Source of the DNA: an uncultured Mycoplasma sp.
Lineage (GTDB): Bacteria > Bacillota_I > Bacilli_A > RF39 > UBA660
NCBI GenBank assembly: GCA_905209745.1
Contig: CAJLUG010000006.1
Location: 1 to 13,880, forward strand
Direction of reading: 5' to 3'
DNA: 13,880 nt
The position numbers and the translations under genes are program-made. The notes beneath the pieces are model-generated. The model had not been told where the DNA came from. It ran no database searches and saw nothing but the letters and a program-made list of their open reading frames with translations. This document shows, one piece after another, positions 6,633 to 13,880 of this stretch (position 1 is the first letter of the stretch; every line of letters starts with the position of its first letter).

Positions 6633-6905
6633 ATGGATTTAGAATTTTCTACAGTAGAAGAATTATATCAAAGAGTAGAACCTGCCCTAAAAGCCAAACA
6701 AGCAGAGTTACACCGTCTGGGATATCGTTACATTGAGTTAATCGATCTTTGGAAGTATTTGATTGAGTCTAAATGGAAAAAGGCTCATAATTTAGCACTT
6801 TCTGATATTGTACATGACATATTACATATTGATCCTAAACAAGTTGATTTATATCTAAAAGGAAATGTTAAGAGTAGAAGGAGTCAGGAAGATCTGATTA
6901 TATAG
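6633..6905 (+). CDS. comN: ComN-like post-transcriptional regulator (small protein)
   Basis: This 90-residue protein resembles the Firmicute 'post-transcriptional regulator' family (ComN/YrzD of Bacillus subtilis, reported to affect comE mRNA). Typical features are EPALKAKQAELHRLGY (16-31), a central LWKYLIESKWKK helix (39-50) and DIVHDILHIDPKQVDLYL (57-74). The family is often encoded beside secDF, as it is here, and 90 residues is a normal length. The frame is open from a TTG at 6597, but that codon lies upstream of the -10 box (6603-6608). The ATG at 6633, preceded by GGTAGGTGAT, is therefore the likely start. Family assignment is from remembered motif patterns and context. The regulatory target in this organism is unknown, since no comE genes are in view. 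Confidence 0.7.
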   Translation: MDLEFSTVEELYQRVEPALKAKQAELHRLGYRYIELIDLWKYLIESKWKKAHNLALSDIVHDILHIDPKQVDLYLKGNVKSRRSQEDLII

Positions 6906-6919
6906 AGAGGTGGATAGGT

Positions 6920-9262
6920 ATGAAGAAAGAGAAAAAAGAAAAGAAAAAAAATCAAGAAGAAATAGTTAAAAAGCCAAAAAAAGTAAATAGTAAGGAAAAG
7001 AAAGCAAAAAGAAAAGTAATTATTACAGCTATAGTGATGGTGTTGTTAGTTGTTTTGATTTGTTTATCTTTTATCCCTCTATTTAAAAATTTAAAGTTTG
7101 GTTTAGATTTACAAGGTGGTTTTGAAATATTATATAAAGTAGAGTCTATCGATGGGTCTAGTATGACTAATGAGAAGATGATGGCTACTTATAAAACGCT
7201 TAGTAAACGTATCGATAGTTTAGGTGTTATGGAACCAGAGATTATTATTGAAGGTAATAATCAAATTCGTGTTCAACTGGCGGGTGTTACAGATAGTGAA
7301 GCAGCTCGTGAACAATTATCGACAGTTGCGACTTTATCTTTTAGGGATACGAACGATAATCTACTTATGAGTAGTGATGTGCTTGTTTCTGGTGGAGCTA
7401 AGGTTACTCAAGATAATTCTGGTAATCCTGCGGTACTTTTATCTGTTAAAGATAAAGAGGAGTTTTATAAAGTTACCAATCAAGTAAAAGATTATGATAA
7501 TAATATGATTGTTATTTGGCTTGATTATGAAGAAGGTACTGATAGTTATTCTCAAGAAGGTAATTTATGTGGTACTGATGAATCTAATTGTTTGAGTGCT
7601 GCGACAGTATCTCAAGGATTTGCTAGTGATGTTATTATCCAAGGTAATTTTACGGAAGATGAAGTAGAGAACTTAGTTGATTTAATTAATAGTGGATCTT
7701 TACCAAGTAAACTTACAGAGATTTCATCACAAACAGTAGGGGCAGCTTATGGTGATGAAACCTTACAAATAACATTAATTGCTGGTATTATTGGTGTTGT
7801 TTTAATCATTTTATTCTTACTTTGGGTATATCGTTTTGCAGGATTTATCTCTTCTGTTTCTATGATGATTTATACATTCTTGGTATTCTTAGTCTTCTGG
7901 GTAACTGGAGGAGTATTGACATTACCTGGTATTGCAGCTTTAATTTTAGGAATTGGTATGGCAGTAGATTCTAATGTTATTACTTTTGCCAGAATTAAAG
8001 ATGAACTATATAAGGGTAAGAGTTTACCTATGGCCTTTAAAGAGGGAACAAAATCTAGTTTTAGTGCTATTTTAGATTCTAACTTAACAACATTGTTGGT
8101 AGCAATTATTATGTTTATCTTTGGTGAATCTAGTATTAAGGGATTTGCTACTATGTTAATCATTACTGTTGTTATTACTATGTTTACGATGGTATGGCTT
8201 ACTAGAATTTTATTAGGTGTATTTGTTAAGACCAATTATTTTAATAATCATTTAAGAGCATTTATTAATGTACGTAGTGACGATATACCTGATGTTAATA
8301 AAAATGAAAAAGTAAAAGTTGTGCCACTTGCAAACTTTAACTTCTTTAAATATACAAAATTATTTGTTATGTTATCTATCTTTATTATTATTGCAGGTGG
8401 TATATTCTTAGGTGTACGTGGTGTTAATTTAAGTGTTGATTATCAATCTGGTACTAATATTGTAATTGATACTGATGAGAAAGTTTCTAAGAATATCTTA
8501 CGTAGTGAATTAGAGAATTTTGATTTAGCAGTTCAAAGTATTGATATTGATGATAATACCGTTACTGTTCGTGTACAAAATGTCCTTGATGGAGATGAAG
8601 TAGAAGAAGTTACAAATTATTTTGAAGATGAGTATGATGCTAAGACAAGTGTTGGAGTTGTTTCTAATGTTGTTAAACAAGAATTAGTTAAGAATGCAAT
8701 TTTATCTGTACTAATTGCCTTAGTTGGTATTGTTATTTATTTATCTATTCGTTTCAAATTTAGTTATGCAATCGGTGGAGTTGTTTCTTTGCTTCATGAT
8801 GTATTGATTATCTTTGCTTTATTCTTCATTTTCCATTTAGAAATTTCTACTATGTTTATTGCAGCGATATTAGCAATTATTGGATATTCTATTAATGATA
8901 CGATTGTAAGTTTTGATAGAATTAGGGAAAATTTAAAAGATGTTGATTATAAGAAATTAACAAAAGATGGTCTTACAGAGATTGTTAATCGTTCGTTATG
9001 TGAAACATTTGCTAGAACGATACATACATTTATTACTACATTAATACCTATTATTATATTGATTTTCTTAGGTTCAAAAGAAATATTAGTCTTTAACTTA
9101 GCAATGTTATTTGGACTTGTTGTTGGTGTTTATTCTTCTATTTACATTGCATCTGTTGTCTTCTTATTCTTTGAATCTAAAAAGCTTGGTAAGAAGCAAA
9201 AACAAAAACGTGTTTATAAAGATGATTATGAGGAGAAATTAGTTAAAGGTGTTAATTGTTAG
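6920..9262 (+). CDS. secDF: SecDF fusion, proton-driven protein-export membrane subunit
   Basis: SecDF pulls secreted proteins across the membrane using the proton gradient, alongside SecYEG and SecA. The 780-residue protein fuses SecD and SecF, as in Bacillus. A lysine-rich cytoplasmic tail (1-32) precedes TM1 (about 33-53). The SecD D1 motif GLDLQGG is at 61-67, and the large external P1 domain runs to about 275. TM2-TM6 lie at about 283-436, with GMAVDSNVITFARIKDE at 346-362 (D350, the proton-relay aspartate position). The SecF half starts with a TM at about 478-498, then VDYQSGTNI, a second external domain, and TMs to about 752 with GYSINDTIVSFDRIREN (D660). Two cysteines in P1 (C217, C224) could form an external disulfide. 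GAGAGGTGG precedes the ATG, 14 bases after comN. Confidence 0.96.
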   Translation: MKKEKKEKKKNQEEIVKKPKKVNSKEKKAKRKVIITAIVMVLLVVLICLSFIPLFKNLKFGLDLQGGFEILYKVESIDGSSMTNEKMMATYKTLSKRIDSLGVMEPEIIIEGNNQIRVQLAGVTDSEAAREQLSTVATLSFRDTNDNLLMSSDVLVSGGAKVTQDNSGNPAVLLSVKDKEEFYKVTNQVKDYDNNMIVIWLDYEEGTDSYSQEGNLCGTDESNCLSAATVSQGFASDVIIQGNFTEDEVENLVDLINSGSLPSKLTEISSQTVGAAYGDETLQITLIAGIIGVVLIILFLLWVYRFAGFISSVSMMIYTFLVFLVFWVTGGVLTLPGIAALILGIGMAVDSNVITFARIKDELYKGKSLPMAFKEGTKSSFSAILDSNLTTLLVAIIMFIFGESSIKGFATMLIITVVITMFTMVWLTRILLGVFVKTNYFNNHLRAFINVRSDDIPDVNKNEKVKVVPLANFNFFKYTKLFVMLSIFIIIAGGIFLGVRGVNLSVDYQSGTNIVIDTDEKVSKNILRSELENFDLAVQSIDIDDNTVTVRVQNVLDGDEVEEVTNYFEDEYDAKTSVGVVSNVVKQELVKNAILSVLIALVGIVIYLSIRFKFSYAIGGVVSLLHDVLIIFALFFIFHLEISTMFIAAILAIIGYSINDTIVSFDRIRENLKDVDYKKLTKDGLTEIVNRSLCETFARTIHTFITTLIPIIILIFLGSKEILVFNLAMLFGLVVGVYSSIYIASVVFLFFESKKLGKKQKQKRVYKDDYEEKLVKGVNC

Positions 9263-9279
9263 TTATCGGAGGTGATATT

Positions 9280-11433
9280 TTGTCTTATACAAAAGAAAAT
9301 CTCACTTTTGTTGATGTTTTGGAAAAAGCCAAAACATATATTAAAGATGATGAACATTTAAAAATTATTGAAAAAGCATATTTATTTGCAAAAGAGAAGC
9401 ATGAGGGTCAATATCGTATGTCAGGAGAGGATTATATTATTCATCCTCTCAATGTGGCACTTATTTTAACGACCGTTTATGCAGATTATCAAACTATTGC
9501 AGCGGGATTTTTGCATGATGTTTTGGAAGACTGTGATTGTACGGTAGAAGAGATGACCGATGCTTTTGGAAGTGAAATTACGAAATTAGTACAAGGTGTT
9601 ACAAAGTTAAGTAAGATTCACTTTTCTACAGAGAATGATTATCTTATCGATTACTATAAAAAAATTATTGTTGGAATGAGTGAAGATGTTCGTGTTATCA
9701 TTATTAAATTAGCTGATAGATTACATAATATGAGAACATTATGGGCTATTCCTCCTGATAGACAAAAAGTAAAAGCAAAAGAGGCACTAGAAATTCTAGC
9801 GCCTATTGCTCATCATTTAGGTATTCATAAGATAAAGAGTGAGTTAGAAGATTTGGCTCTTCGTTATTTAAAACCAGATGTATTTTATGATATTGCTGAA
9901 AAACTTAATAAAACAAAATTAGAACGGGATCGTACTGTTGTCGATATGCAAAAAGCAGTTTCTGATTTACTTACAGAACATCATATTAATCATGAGATTA
10001 AAGGAAGAGCAAAATGTATTTATAGTATTTATAATAAATTAAATAAAGGGAAGAAGTTTAGTGACATTTATGATTTACTAGCTTTACGTATTTTAGTACA
10101 TACAGAACAAGAATGTTATTTGGCATTAGGTATTATTCATTCTAAGTTTAGACCTTTACCAAAGAGATTTAAAGATTATATTGCGATGCCTAAACCTAAT
10201 ATGTATCAGTCTTTACATACGACGGTTTTTGGTATCGATGGGTATTTGTTTGAAATACAGATTCGTACTTATGATATGGATGAGGTAGCAGAAAATGGTA
10301 TTGCTTCTCATTGGTCTTATAAAGAAAATAAAGGGTCTAATAAGAATGCTAATTTACAGTCTACTACAGAACAAAAACTTCAGTTTTTTAAATCTATTAT
10401 TGATTTAAGTAAAGATAAAATGAGTAGTGAAGAGTTTGTTAATAGTGTAAAAGATGAAGTATTAAATAATAATATTTATTGTTTTACTCCTAAAGGAGAT
10501 GTTATTGAGTTACCGAAAGGGGCAACACCAATTGATTTTGCTTATAAGATACATACGAAAGTAGGAGAGACAACAACAGGGGCAATCGTTAATAATACGA
10601 TAGTTCCACTAAATTATGAACTTAAAAATAATGATATTGTTCGTATTATTACGAATAAAAATGCAACACCTTCTCCAGAGTGGGTAAACATTGTTAAAGC
10701 TACTACGACTAGAAATAAAATTAAAAATTTCTTTAGTAAGAATGAAAAAGAAATATATTTAGAACGTGGTAAATATACTTTAGAGAAGGAATTAAGAAAA
10801 AGAAAGTTATCGATTTCTGAATTCTTTAGTGATAGTAATGTTGGAAAGATTTGTGAAGAGTTTAAATTATCTGACCTTGAAGATATTTATTTAACAGTTG
10901 GAAATGGTAAGAATTCTTCTCAGTCTATTATTAATTTCATTGATAAGAAAGAAGATAAGCCTGCTAATAAAGTGGTAAAAGTGACTGCTAAAAATATGGA
11001 TGCAGATATTATTGTTAGTGGAATTGATAAAGTAAGAGTTAATTTAGCGAATTGTTGTTGTCCTGTCTTTGGGGATGATATCATTGGTTATATTACGAAG
11101 GGTAATGGAATTACGGTTCATAGAGCGAATTGTCATAACCTGGCAATGTTAGAAGCTAGAACTTTAGAAGTACATTGGAATACGAATATTAATAAACGTT
11201 ATCTTAGTAATTTATTAATTTATGCGAATAGTGAAGAAAATCATATGCTAGAATTAATTCAGATTATTACGAATATGAATGTTAGTGTAGAGGGTATTAA
11301 AACAATGAGTAAAGCAGATCTTAGTGTATATGAAGCAAGTATTTATGTTACTGGATTAGAACAGTTAAATAAACTTATTTCTATGATAGAAAAACAACCT
11401 TATGTTGATCGTGTAGAGAGGATGATGCGATGA
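9280..11433 (+). CDS. relA: Bifunctional (p)ppGpp synthetase/hydrolase, RelA/SpoT (Rel) type
   Basis: This enzyme makes and degrades the alarmones ppGpp and pppGpp in the stringent response. The 717-residue product has the full long-RSH layout. The HD hydrolase domain has H55, H79-D80 in FLHDVLED and D146 in KLADRLHNMR. The synthetase domain has GRAKCIYSI (R243), DIYDLLALRI (D265), MPKPNMYQSLHTTV and EIQIRT (E325). TGS covers about 400-462, a zinc-finger region C592-C594 with HRANC (C618), and ACT about 650-717. The RFKD motif (296-299) is the RxKD form typical of bifunctional Rel. Start: the frame extends to a TTG at 9256, but the TTG at 9280 sits seven bases after GGAGG and is preferred. 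The stop TGA overlaps the dtd ATG. The apt and recJ genes often found nearby are absent. Confidence 0.95.
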   Translation: MSYTKENLTFVDVLEKAKTYIKDDEHLKIIEKAYLFAKEKHEGQYRMSGEDYIIHPLNVALILTTVYADYQTIAAGFLHDVLEDCDCTVEEMTDAFGSEITKLVQGVTKLSKIHFSTENDYLIDYYKKIIVGMSEDVRVIIIKLADRLHNMRTLWAIPPDRQKVKAKEALEILAPIAHHLGIHKIKSELEDLALRYLKPDVFYDIAEKLNKTKLERDRTVVDMQKAVSDLLTEHHINHEIKGRAKCIYSIYNKLNKGKKFSDIYDLLALRILVHTEQECYLALGIIHSKFRPLPKRFKDYIAMPKPNMYQSLHTTVFGIDGYLFEIQIRTYDMDEVAENGIASHWSYKENKGSNKNANLQSTTEQKLQFFKSIIDLSKDKMSSEEFVNSVKDEVLNNNIYCFTPKGDVIELPKGATPIDFAYKIHTKVGETTTGAIVNNTIVPLNYELKNNDIVRIITNKNATPSPEWVNIVKATTTRNKIKNFFSKNEKEIYLERGKYTLEKELRKRKLSISEFFSDSNVGKICEEFKLSDLEDIYLTVGNGKNSSQSIINFIDKKEDKPANKVVKVTAKNMDADIIVSGIDKVRVNLANCCCPVFGDDIIGYITKGNGITVHRANCHNLAMLEARTLEVHWNTNINKRYLSNLLIYANSEENHMLELIQIITNMNVSVEGIKTMSKADLSVYEASIYVTGLEQLNKLISMIEKQPYVDRVERMMR

Positions 11434-11864
11434 GAGTCTTAGTACAAAGAAGTGAAGAAGCTAGTGTTCTTGTAAATCAAAAAGTTGTTGGAAGTATTGA
11501 TCAGGGATTGGTTTTATTTGTAGGGTTTACGGATTCTGATACAATGGAAGAGATTTCTTATCTAGTAAAAAAGATTGTCAATTTACGTATTTTTCCTGAT
11601 CAAGATGGTGTTATGAATTTAAGTTTATTAGATTATGGTGGCAAAGTACTTTCTGTTTCACAGTTTACGTTATATGCTGATTGTCATAAGGGAAATCGTC
11701 CTAGTTATATGAAGGCTATGAACAATCATCAGGCAGAACACTTTTATCAGATGTTTAATGAAGAGTTAAGTAAGTATGTTGAAGTAGAAACTGGAGAGTT
11801 TGGGGCTGATATGACAGTATCTATTACTAATTTAGGTCCTACAACGATTTGGTTGGAAAGGTAG
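11430..11864 (+). CDS. dtd: D-aminoacyl-tRNA deacylase
   Basis: Dtd hydrolyses D-amino acids, and glycine wrongly attached to tRNA(Ala), from tRNA, protecting translation. The 144 residues match the family length. The active-site segment SQFTLYADCHKGNRPSY covers residues 77-93 (S77, Q78, F79, T80). The C-terminal Gly-cisPro motif appears as NLGPTT (G136, P137), after FGADMTVSI. The start ATG overlaps the relA stop in an ATGA arrangement, with GAGAGG eight bases upstream inside relA, so the two are probably translationally coupled. The relA-dtd pairing is common in Firmicutes. No missing catalytic residue is seen. Confidence 0.95.
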   Translation: MRVLVQRSEEASVLVNQKVVGSIDQGLVLFVGFTDSDTMEEISYLVKKIVNLRIFPDQDGVMNLSLLDYGGKVLSVSQFTLYADCHKGNRPSYMKAMNNHQAEHFYQMFNEELSKYVEVETGEFGADMTVSITNLGPTTIWLER

Positions 11865-11869
11865 GGACT

Positions 11870-12901
11870 TTGAGCCATAAATTAAATTATTTTCTTATTA
11901 ATATTACATTTTGTATGATTTTCTTTTATATAGGTTTTACAAATCTTCATCTTTTGATGAAGATTTTTTTAAATATTTTGTCGATATTTTTACCATTTTT
12001 CATTGGCTTTTTACTTGCTTATGCGGTTTATCCAATCGTTTCTTACTTTGTTTATAAGAAGTTACCAAAATGGCTTTCTATCTTAATTGTTTTAGTATCT
12101 TTGGTTTTATTTTTTCTAATGCTTATCTTGGTTATTTTTCCTATTTTTTATCATCAAATACTTACTTTTTCGATTGAGGTTATTCGACTGGTTCGTTATT
12201 TAGAAGAGCGGTTTTCTTTTTATGATTTTTCTTTAGAAAACCTACTTAGTCCTTTGTTGCAGTTTGTTAGTAGTTTTAGTATTGTGACAATTTCTAATGT
12301 TATAGGCTTTTTAACAAAATGTGTTGTTAGTATTGTTAGTTTTATCTATTTTTTACTTTATATGGATAAGATTCGTTACTTTTTTCGGACAGTTGTTAGT
12401 AAGAAGTATCATCAATTATATCTTTATTTAGAGGCACTAGATACTAGTTTCTTACAATATATGAAGGGAATAGGGAAGATGATTTTTATTCAGTTTGTGG
12501 AATATTCTTCTGTCTTCTTTTTGATTGGACATCCATACTTTTTAATATTAGGAATATTAACAGGAGTATTTACGATTGTTCCTTATATTGGAGGGCTTTT
12601 AGCGAGTCTTATCGCTATACTTACTGCTTTTATGATTTCTAAAAATTTATTTATTATGACCATTACTCTTTGTATCTTATTTCCGTTTATTGATGAGTAT
12701 TTACTTTCTCCTTATATTTATGGGAAAGCAAGTCATATACATCCGGTACTTAGTTTATTTTTACTAAGTATTGGTGGTAGTATTGGAGGGGTATTGGGTA
12801 TTATTTTGGTTATTCCTCTTTATTTATTTTTCCGTGTTACTTTAACATTTTTTGGAAAAGCTGCAAAAGACGTTGTTATTTCTTTTAGAAATGTTATATA
12901 A
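11870..12901 (+). CDS. AI-2E family transporter-like membrane protein
   Basis: Members of this family are multi-pass membrane proteins implicated in export or ion exchange; the substrate here cannot be told. The 343-residue protein has hydrophobic segments at about 7-23, 31-62, 69-100, 130-165 and 205-262, and two more near 261-275 and 291-325. Family hallmarks are GILTGVFTIVPYIGGLLASL (228-247), LLSPYIYGKASHIHPVL (278-294) and SIGGSIGGVLGIILVIPLY (300-318). The frame is open from a TTG at 11849 inside dtd. The TTG at 11870, giving MSHKLNYF, sits nine bases after GGAAAGG and five after the dtd stop, so it is preferred but not certain. A terminator-like hairpin lies within codons 24-34. Likely co-transcribed with dtd, unless that hairpin ends many transcripts. 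Confidence 0.88.
   Translation: MSHKLNYFLINITFCMIFFYIGFTNLHLLMKIFLNILSIFLPFFIGFLLAYAVYPIVSYFVYKKLPKWLSILIVLVSLVLFFLMLILVIFPIFYHQILTFSIEVIRLVRYLEERFSFYDFSLENLLSPLLQFVSSFSIVTISNVIGFLTKCVVSIVSFIYFLLYMDKIRYFFRTVVSKKYHQLYLYLEALDTSFLQYMKGIGKMIFIQFVEYSSVFFLIGHPYFLILGILTGVFTIVPYIGGLLASLIAILTAFMISKNLFIMTITLCILFPFIDEYLLSPYIYGKASHIHPVLSLFLLSIGGSIGGVLGIILVIPLYLFFRVTLTFFGKAAKDVVISFRNVI
11941..11970 (+). terminator. Terminator-like hairpin inside the AI-2E gene
   Basis: A perfect 11-bp inverted repeat, AAATCTTCATC (11941-11951) with GATGAAGATTT (11956-11966), closes a TTTT loop. It runs into a T tract (11964-11970). It has the form of an intrinsic terminator, starts 77 bases after the dtd stop and lies in coding sequence (codons 24-34). 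It may attenuate expression of the downstream genes, or be fortuitous; the pairing is seen, the function is inferred. Confidence 0.45.
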
Positions 12902-12902
12902 T
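12873..12902 (+). promoter_or_regulatory. Possible promoter of the metallopeptidase gene
   Basis: TTGTTA (12873-12878) and a perfect TATAAT (12897-12902) are separated by 18 bp, at the very 3' end of the AI-2E gene and overlapping its stop codon. The -10 ends 19 bases before the ATG at 12922. In such A+T-rich DNA a chance match is possible. Confidence 0.45.
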
Positions 12903-12921
12903 ACATGAAAAGGGTGGTCAG

Positions 12922-13880
12922 ATGATAGAACTAAATAAAAATTATGATGCTATTTTAAAGCAGATTCAATATATAGAAGAACACTTCTATAAGTGTACAA
13001 GTCCTAATACTAGTTTATATTATTGTGCTATTTATGAAGCACTTTGTATGCATTATTATTTATTGACAGGAAAGAATGTATATTCTAATAAGATAAAACA
13101 TAATACTTTTTTGTTGAATGAGGGAGATCGTTCTTTAAAAAAGCTTTCTAAACAAAATGTTAAAAATATTATTGAAAATAAAGAATATCATAAAGAAGTT
13201 GCTGGTCAAGATTATCAGAGTATTAGTGATACTTTAGATTGGTTTATTCAAAGTCCTCATTTTAGAAAGAATGAATACTTAGCTTATGCTAATTTAGATA
13301 TTAATCAAGGTGAAGATGAGGATATTTTAGAACACTTTTTAAAGACGGAAGCTATTCCTTTATTACCTATTTATAAAAATGTCACTAATAATCATACTTT
13401 GTTTTATGATCCTTGCGTAGATGCTTTTTATCATGGAGCATTTATCTTTAATGGTATAGAAGAAGTTTATAATATCTTTTTACATGAAAAGTGTAGTAAT
13501 ATTTCTAATTTATCTTATTATGTTCATGAGTTAGGACATGGATTTGATTATAAAGATTATTGTAGTCGAATGCCGTTTAAGCAACTTGTTCATTTTGATA
13601 CAGAGGGTGTTTATGGAGAAGTATTATCTACTTATTATGAACAAAAGTTTTTAGAGTTTTGTCTTCAGAATGATTATAAAAAAGAACAGGCTTTACTTTC
13701 TTTTATTGATTATTATGATCTTAATTTAATACATTTAAATAATTTAGGTTTTATTTTATCATTACCAGATGATTATCTTTTTTATGATGGTGTTGATGTG
13801 GATGCAATACCAGATGATCTTTTATTGTCAGATTCTTCTGAGTTAGTTAGTCAACATATTGATATCCCTAGTGCCTTTTT
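12922..13880 (+). CDS. Gluzincin-type zinc metallopeptidase, M3-like (3' partial)
   Basis: The first 319 codons of a gene that continues beyond the window. The zinc site is visible: YVHELGHGFDY carries HExxH at residues 202-206. E233 in YGEVLSTYYEQKF is the likely third zinc ligand, 27 residues after the second histidine. The E-x-x-S-x-x-x-E pattern there resembles M3 peptidases (oligoendopeptidase F, thimet oligopeptidase). The segment before the zinc site, FIFNGIEEVYNIFLHE, also resembles the M3 region preceding HELGH. However, HExxH falls much nearer the N-terminus than in PepF of about 600 residues, so this is a short or divergent member. There is no signal peptide, so it is probably cytoplasmic. 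Start: AGGGTGG five bases before the ATG, 20 bases after the AI-2E stop. Substrate unknown. Confidence 0.7.
   Translation, partial: MIELNKNYDAILKQIQYIEEHFYKCTSPNTSLYYCAIYEALCMHYYLLTGKNVYSNKIKHNTFLLNEGDRSLKKLSKQNVKNIIENKEYHKEVAGQDYQSISDTLDWFIQSPHFRKNEYLAYANLDINQGEDEDILEHFLKTEAIPLLPIYKNVTNNHTLFYDPCVDAFYHGAFIFNGIEEVYNIFLHEKCSNISNLSYYVHELGHGFDYKDYCSRMPFKQLVHFDTEGVYGEVLSTYYEQKFLEFCLQNDYKKEQALLSFIDYYDLNLIHLNNLGFILSLPDDYLFYDGVDVDAIPDDLLLSDSSELVSQHIDIPSAF

Noticed and set aside
7870..8235. 121-codon open frame on the minus strand
   Set aside because: It lies wholly inside the SecD membrane region of secDF, has no ribosome binding site, and its composition is that of an antisense shadow.
9256..9279. 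Upstream TTG as the relA start
   Set aside because: It overlaps the secDF stop with poor ribosome binding site spacing. The TTG at 9280 has GGAGG seven bases ahead.
277..12901. Mollicute-type code with TGA as tryptophan
   Set aside because: relA uses TGA as its stop in an ATGA overlap with dtd, and tryptophans are encoded by TGG.

Overview
The window is strongly A+T-rich and every gene lies on the + strand. It reads as a compact housekeeping stretch of a low-GC Firmicute, most likely an uncultured lineage of the Bacilli (inference from gene content and composition). Standard code 11 fits: relA ends in TGA within an ATGA overlap with dtd, and no gene needs TGA read as Trp. Several starts are TTG. 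No mobile element, CRISPR array, tRNA or rRNA is seen, and no non-coding stretch exceeds about 130 bases.

Layout. Bases 1-160 hold the 3' end of rnhB (RNase HII). topA (277-2298) follows from its own promoter and ends in an intrinsic terminator. Next come three tandem genes, here P1 (2354-3322), P2 (3382-4401) and P3 (4470-5657). They encode soluble proteins of 322, 339 and 395 residues that are clearly paralogous to one another but match no family I recognise. P3 overlaps xerC (5626-6546) by 32 nt. A terminator ends xerC, and a new promoter starts a tight cluster: a ComN-like regulator (6633-6905), a fused secDF (6920-9262), a bifunctional relA/spoT-type (p)ppGpp enzyme (9280-11433), dtd (11430-11864) and an AI-2E-family membrane protein (11870-12901). 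A gluzincin-type (M3-like) metallopeptidase begins at 12922 and runs off the window.

How the genes fit together. The left half concerns DNA maintenance: removal of ribonucleotides from DNA, supercoil relaxation and chromosome dimer resolution. The P family sits between topA and xerC, and P3 appears to be co-transcribed with xerC. P3 carries a QLNLF peptide matching the bacterial sliding-clamp-binding consensus, and RNase HII ends in a similar C-terminal QISFSL. The right half joins protein export (SecDF), the stringent response (Rel) and D-aminoacyl-tRNA proofreading (Dtd) in one probable operon.

The best candidate for something undescribed is the P1-P2-P3 paralogue array. Other points are a terminator-like hairpin inside the AI-2E gene, terminators built into stop codons, and uniformly short promoter-to-start distances.
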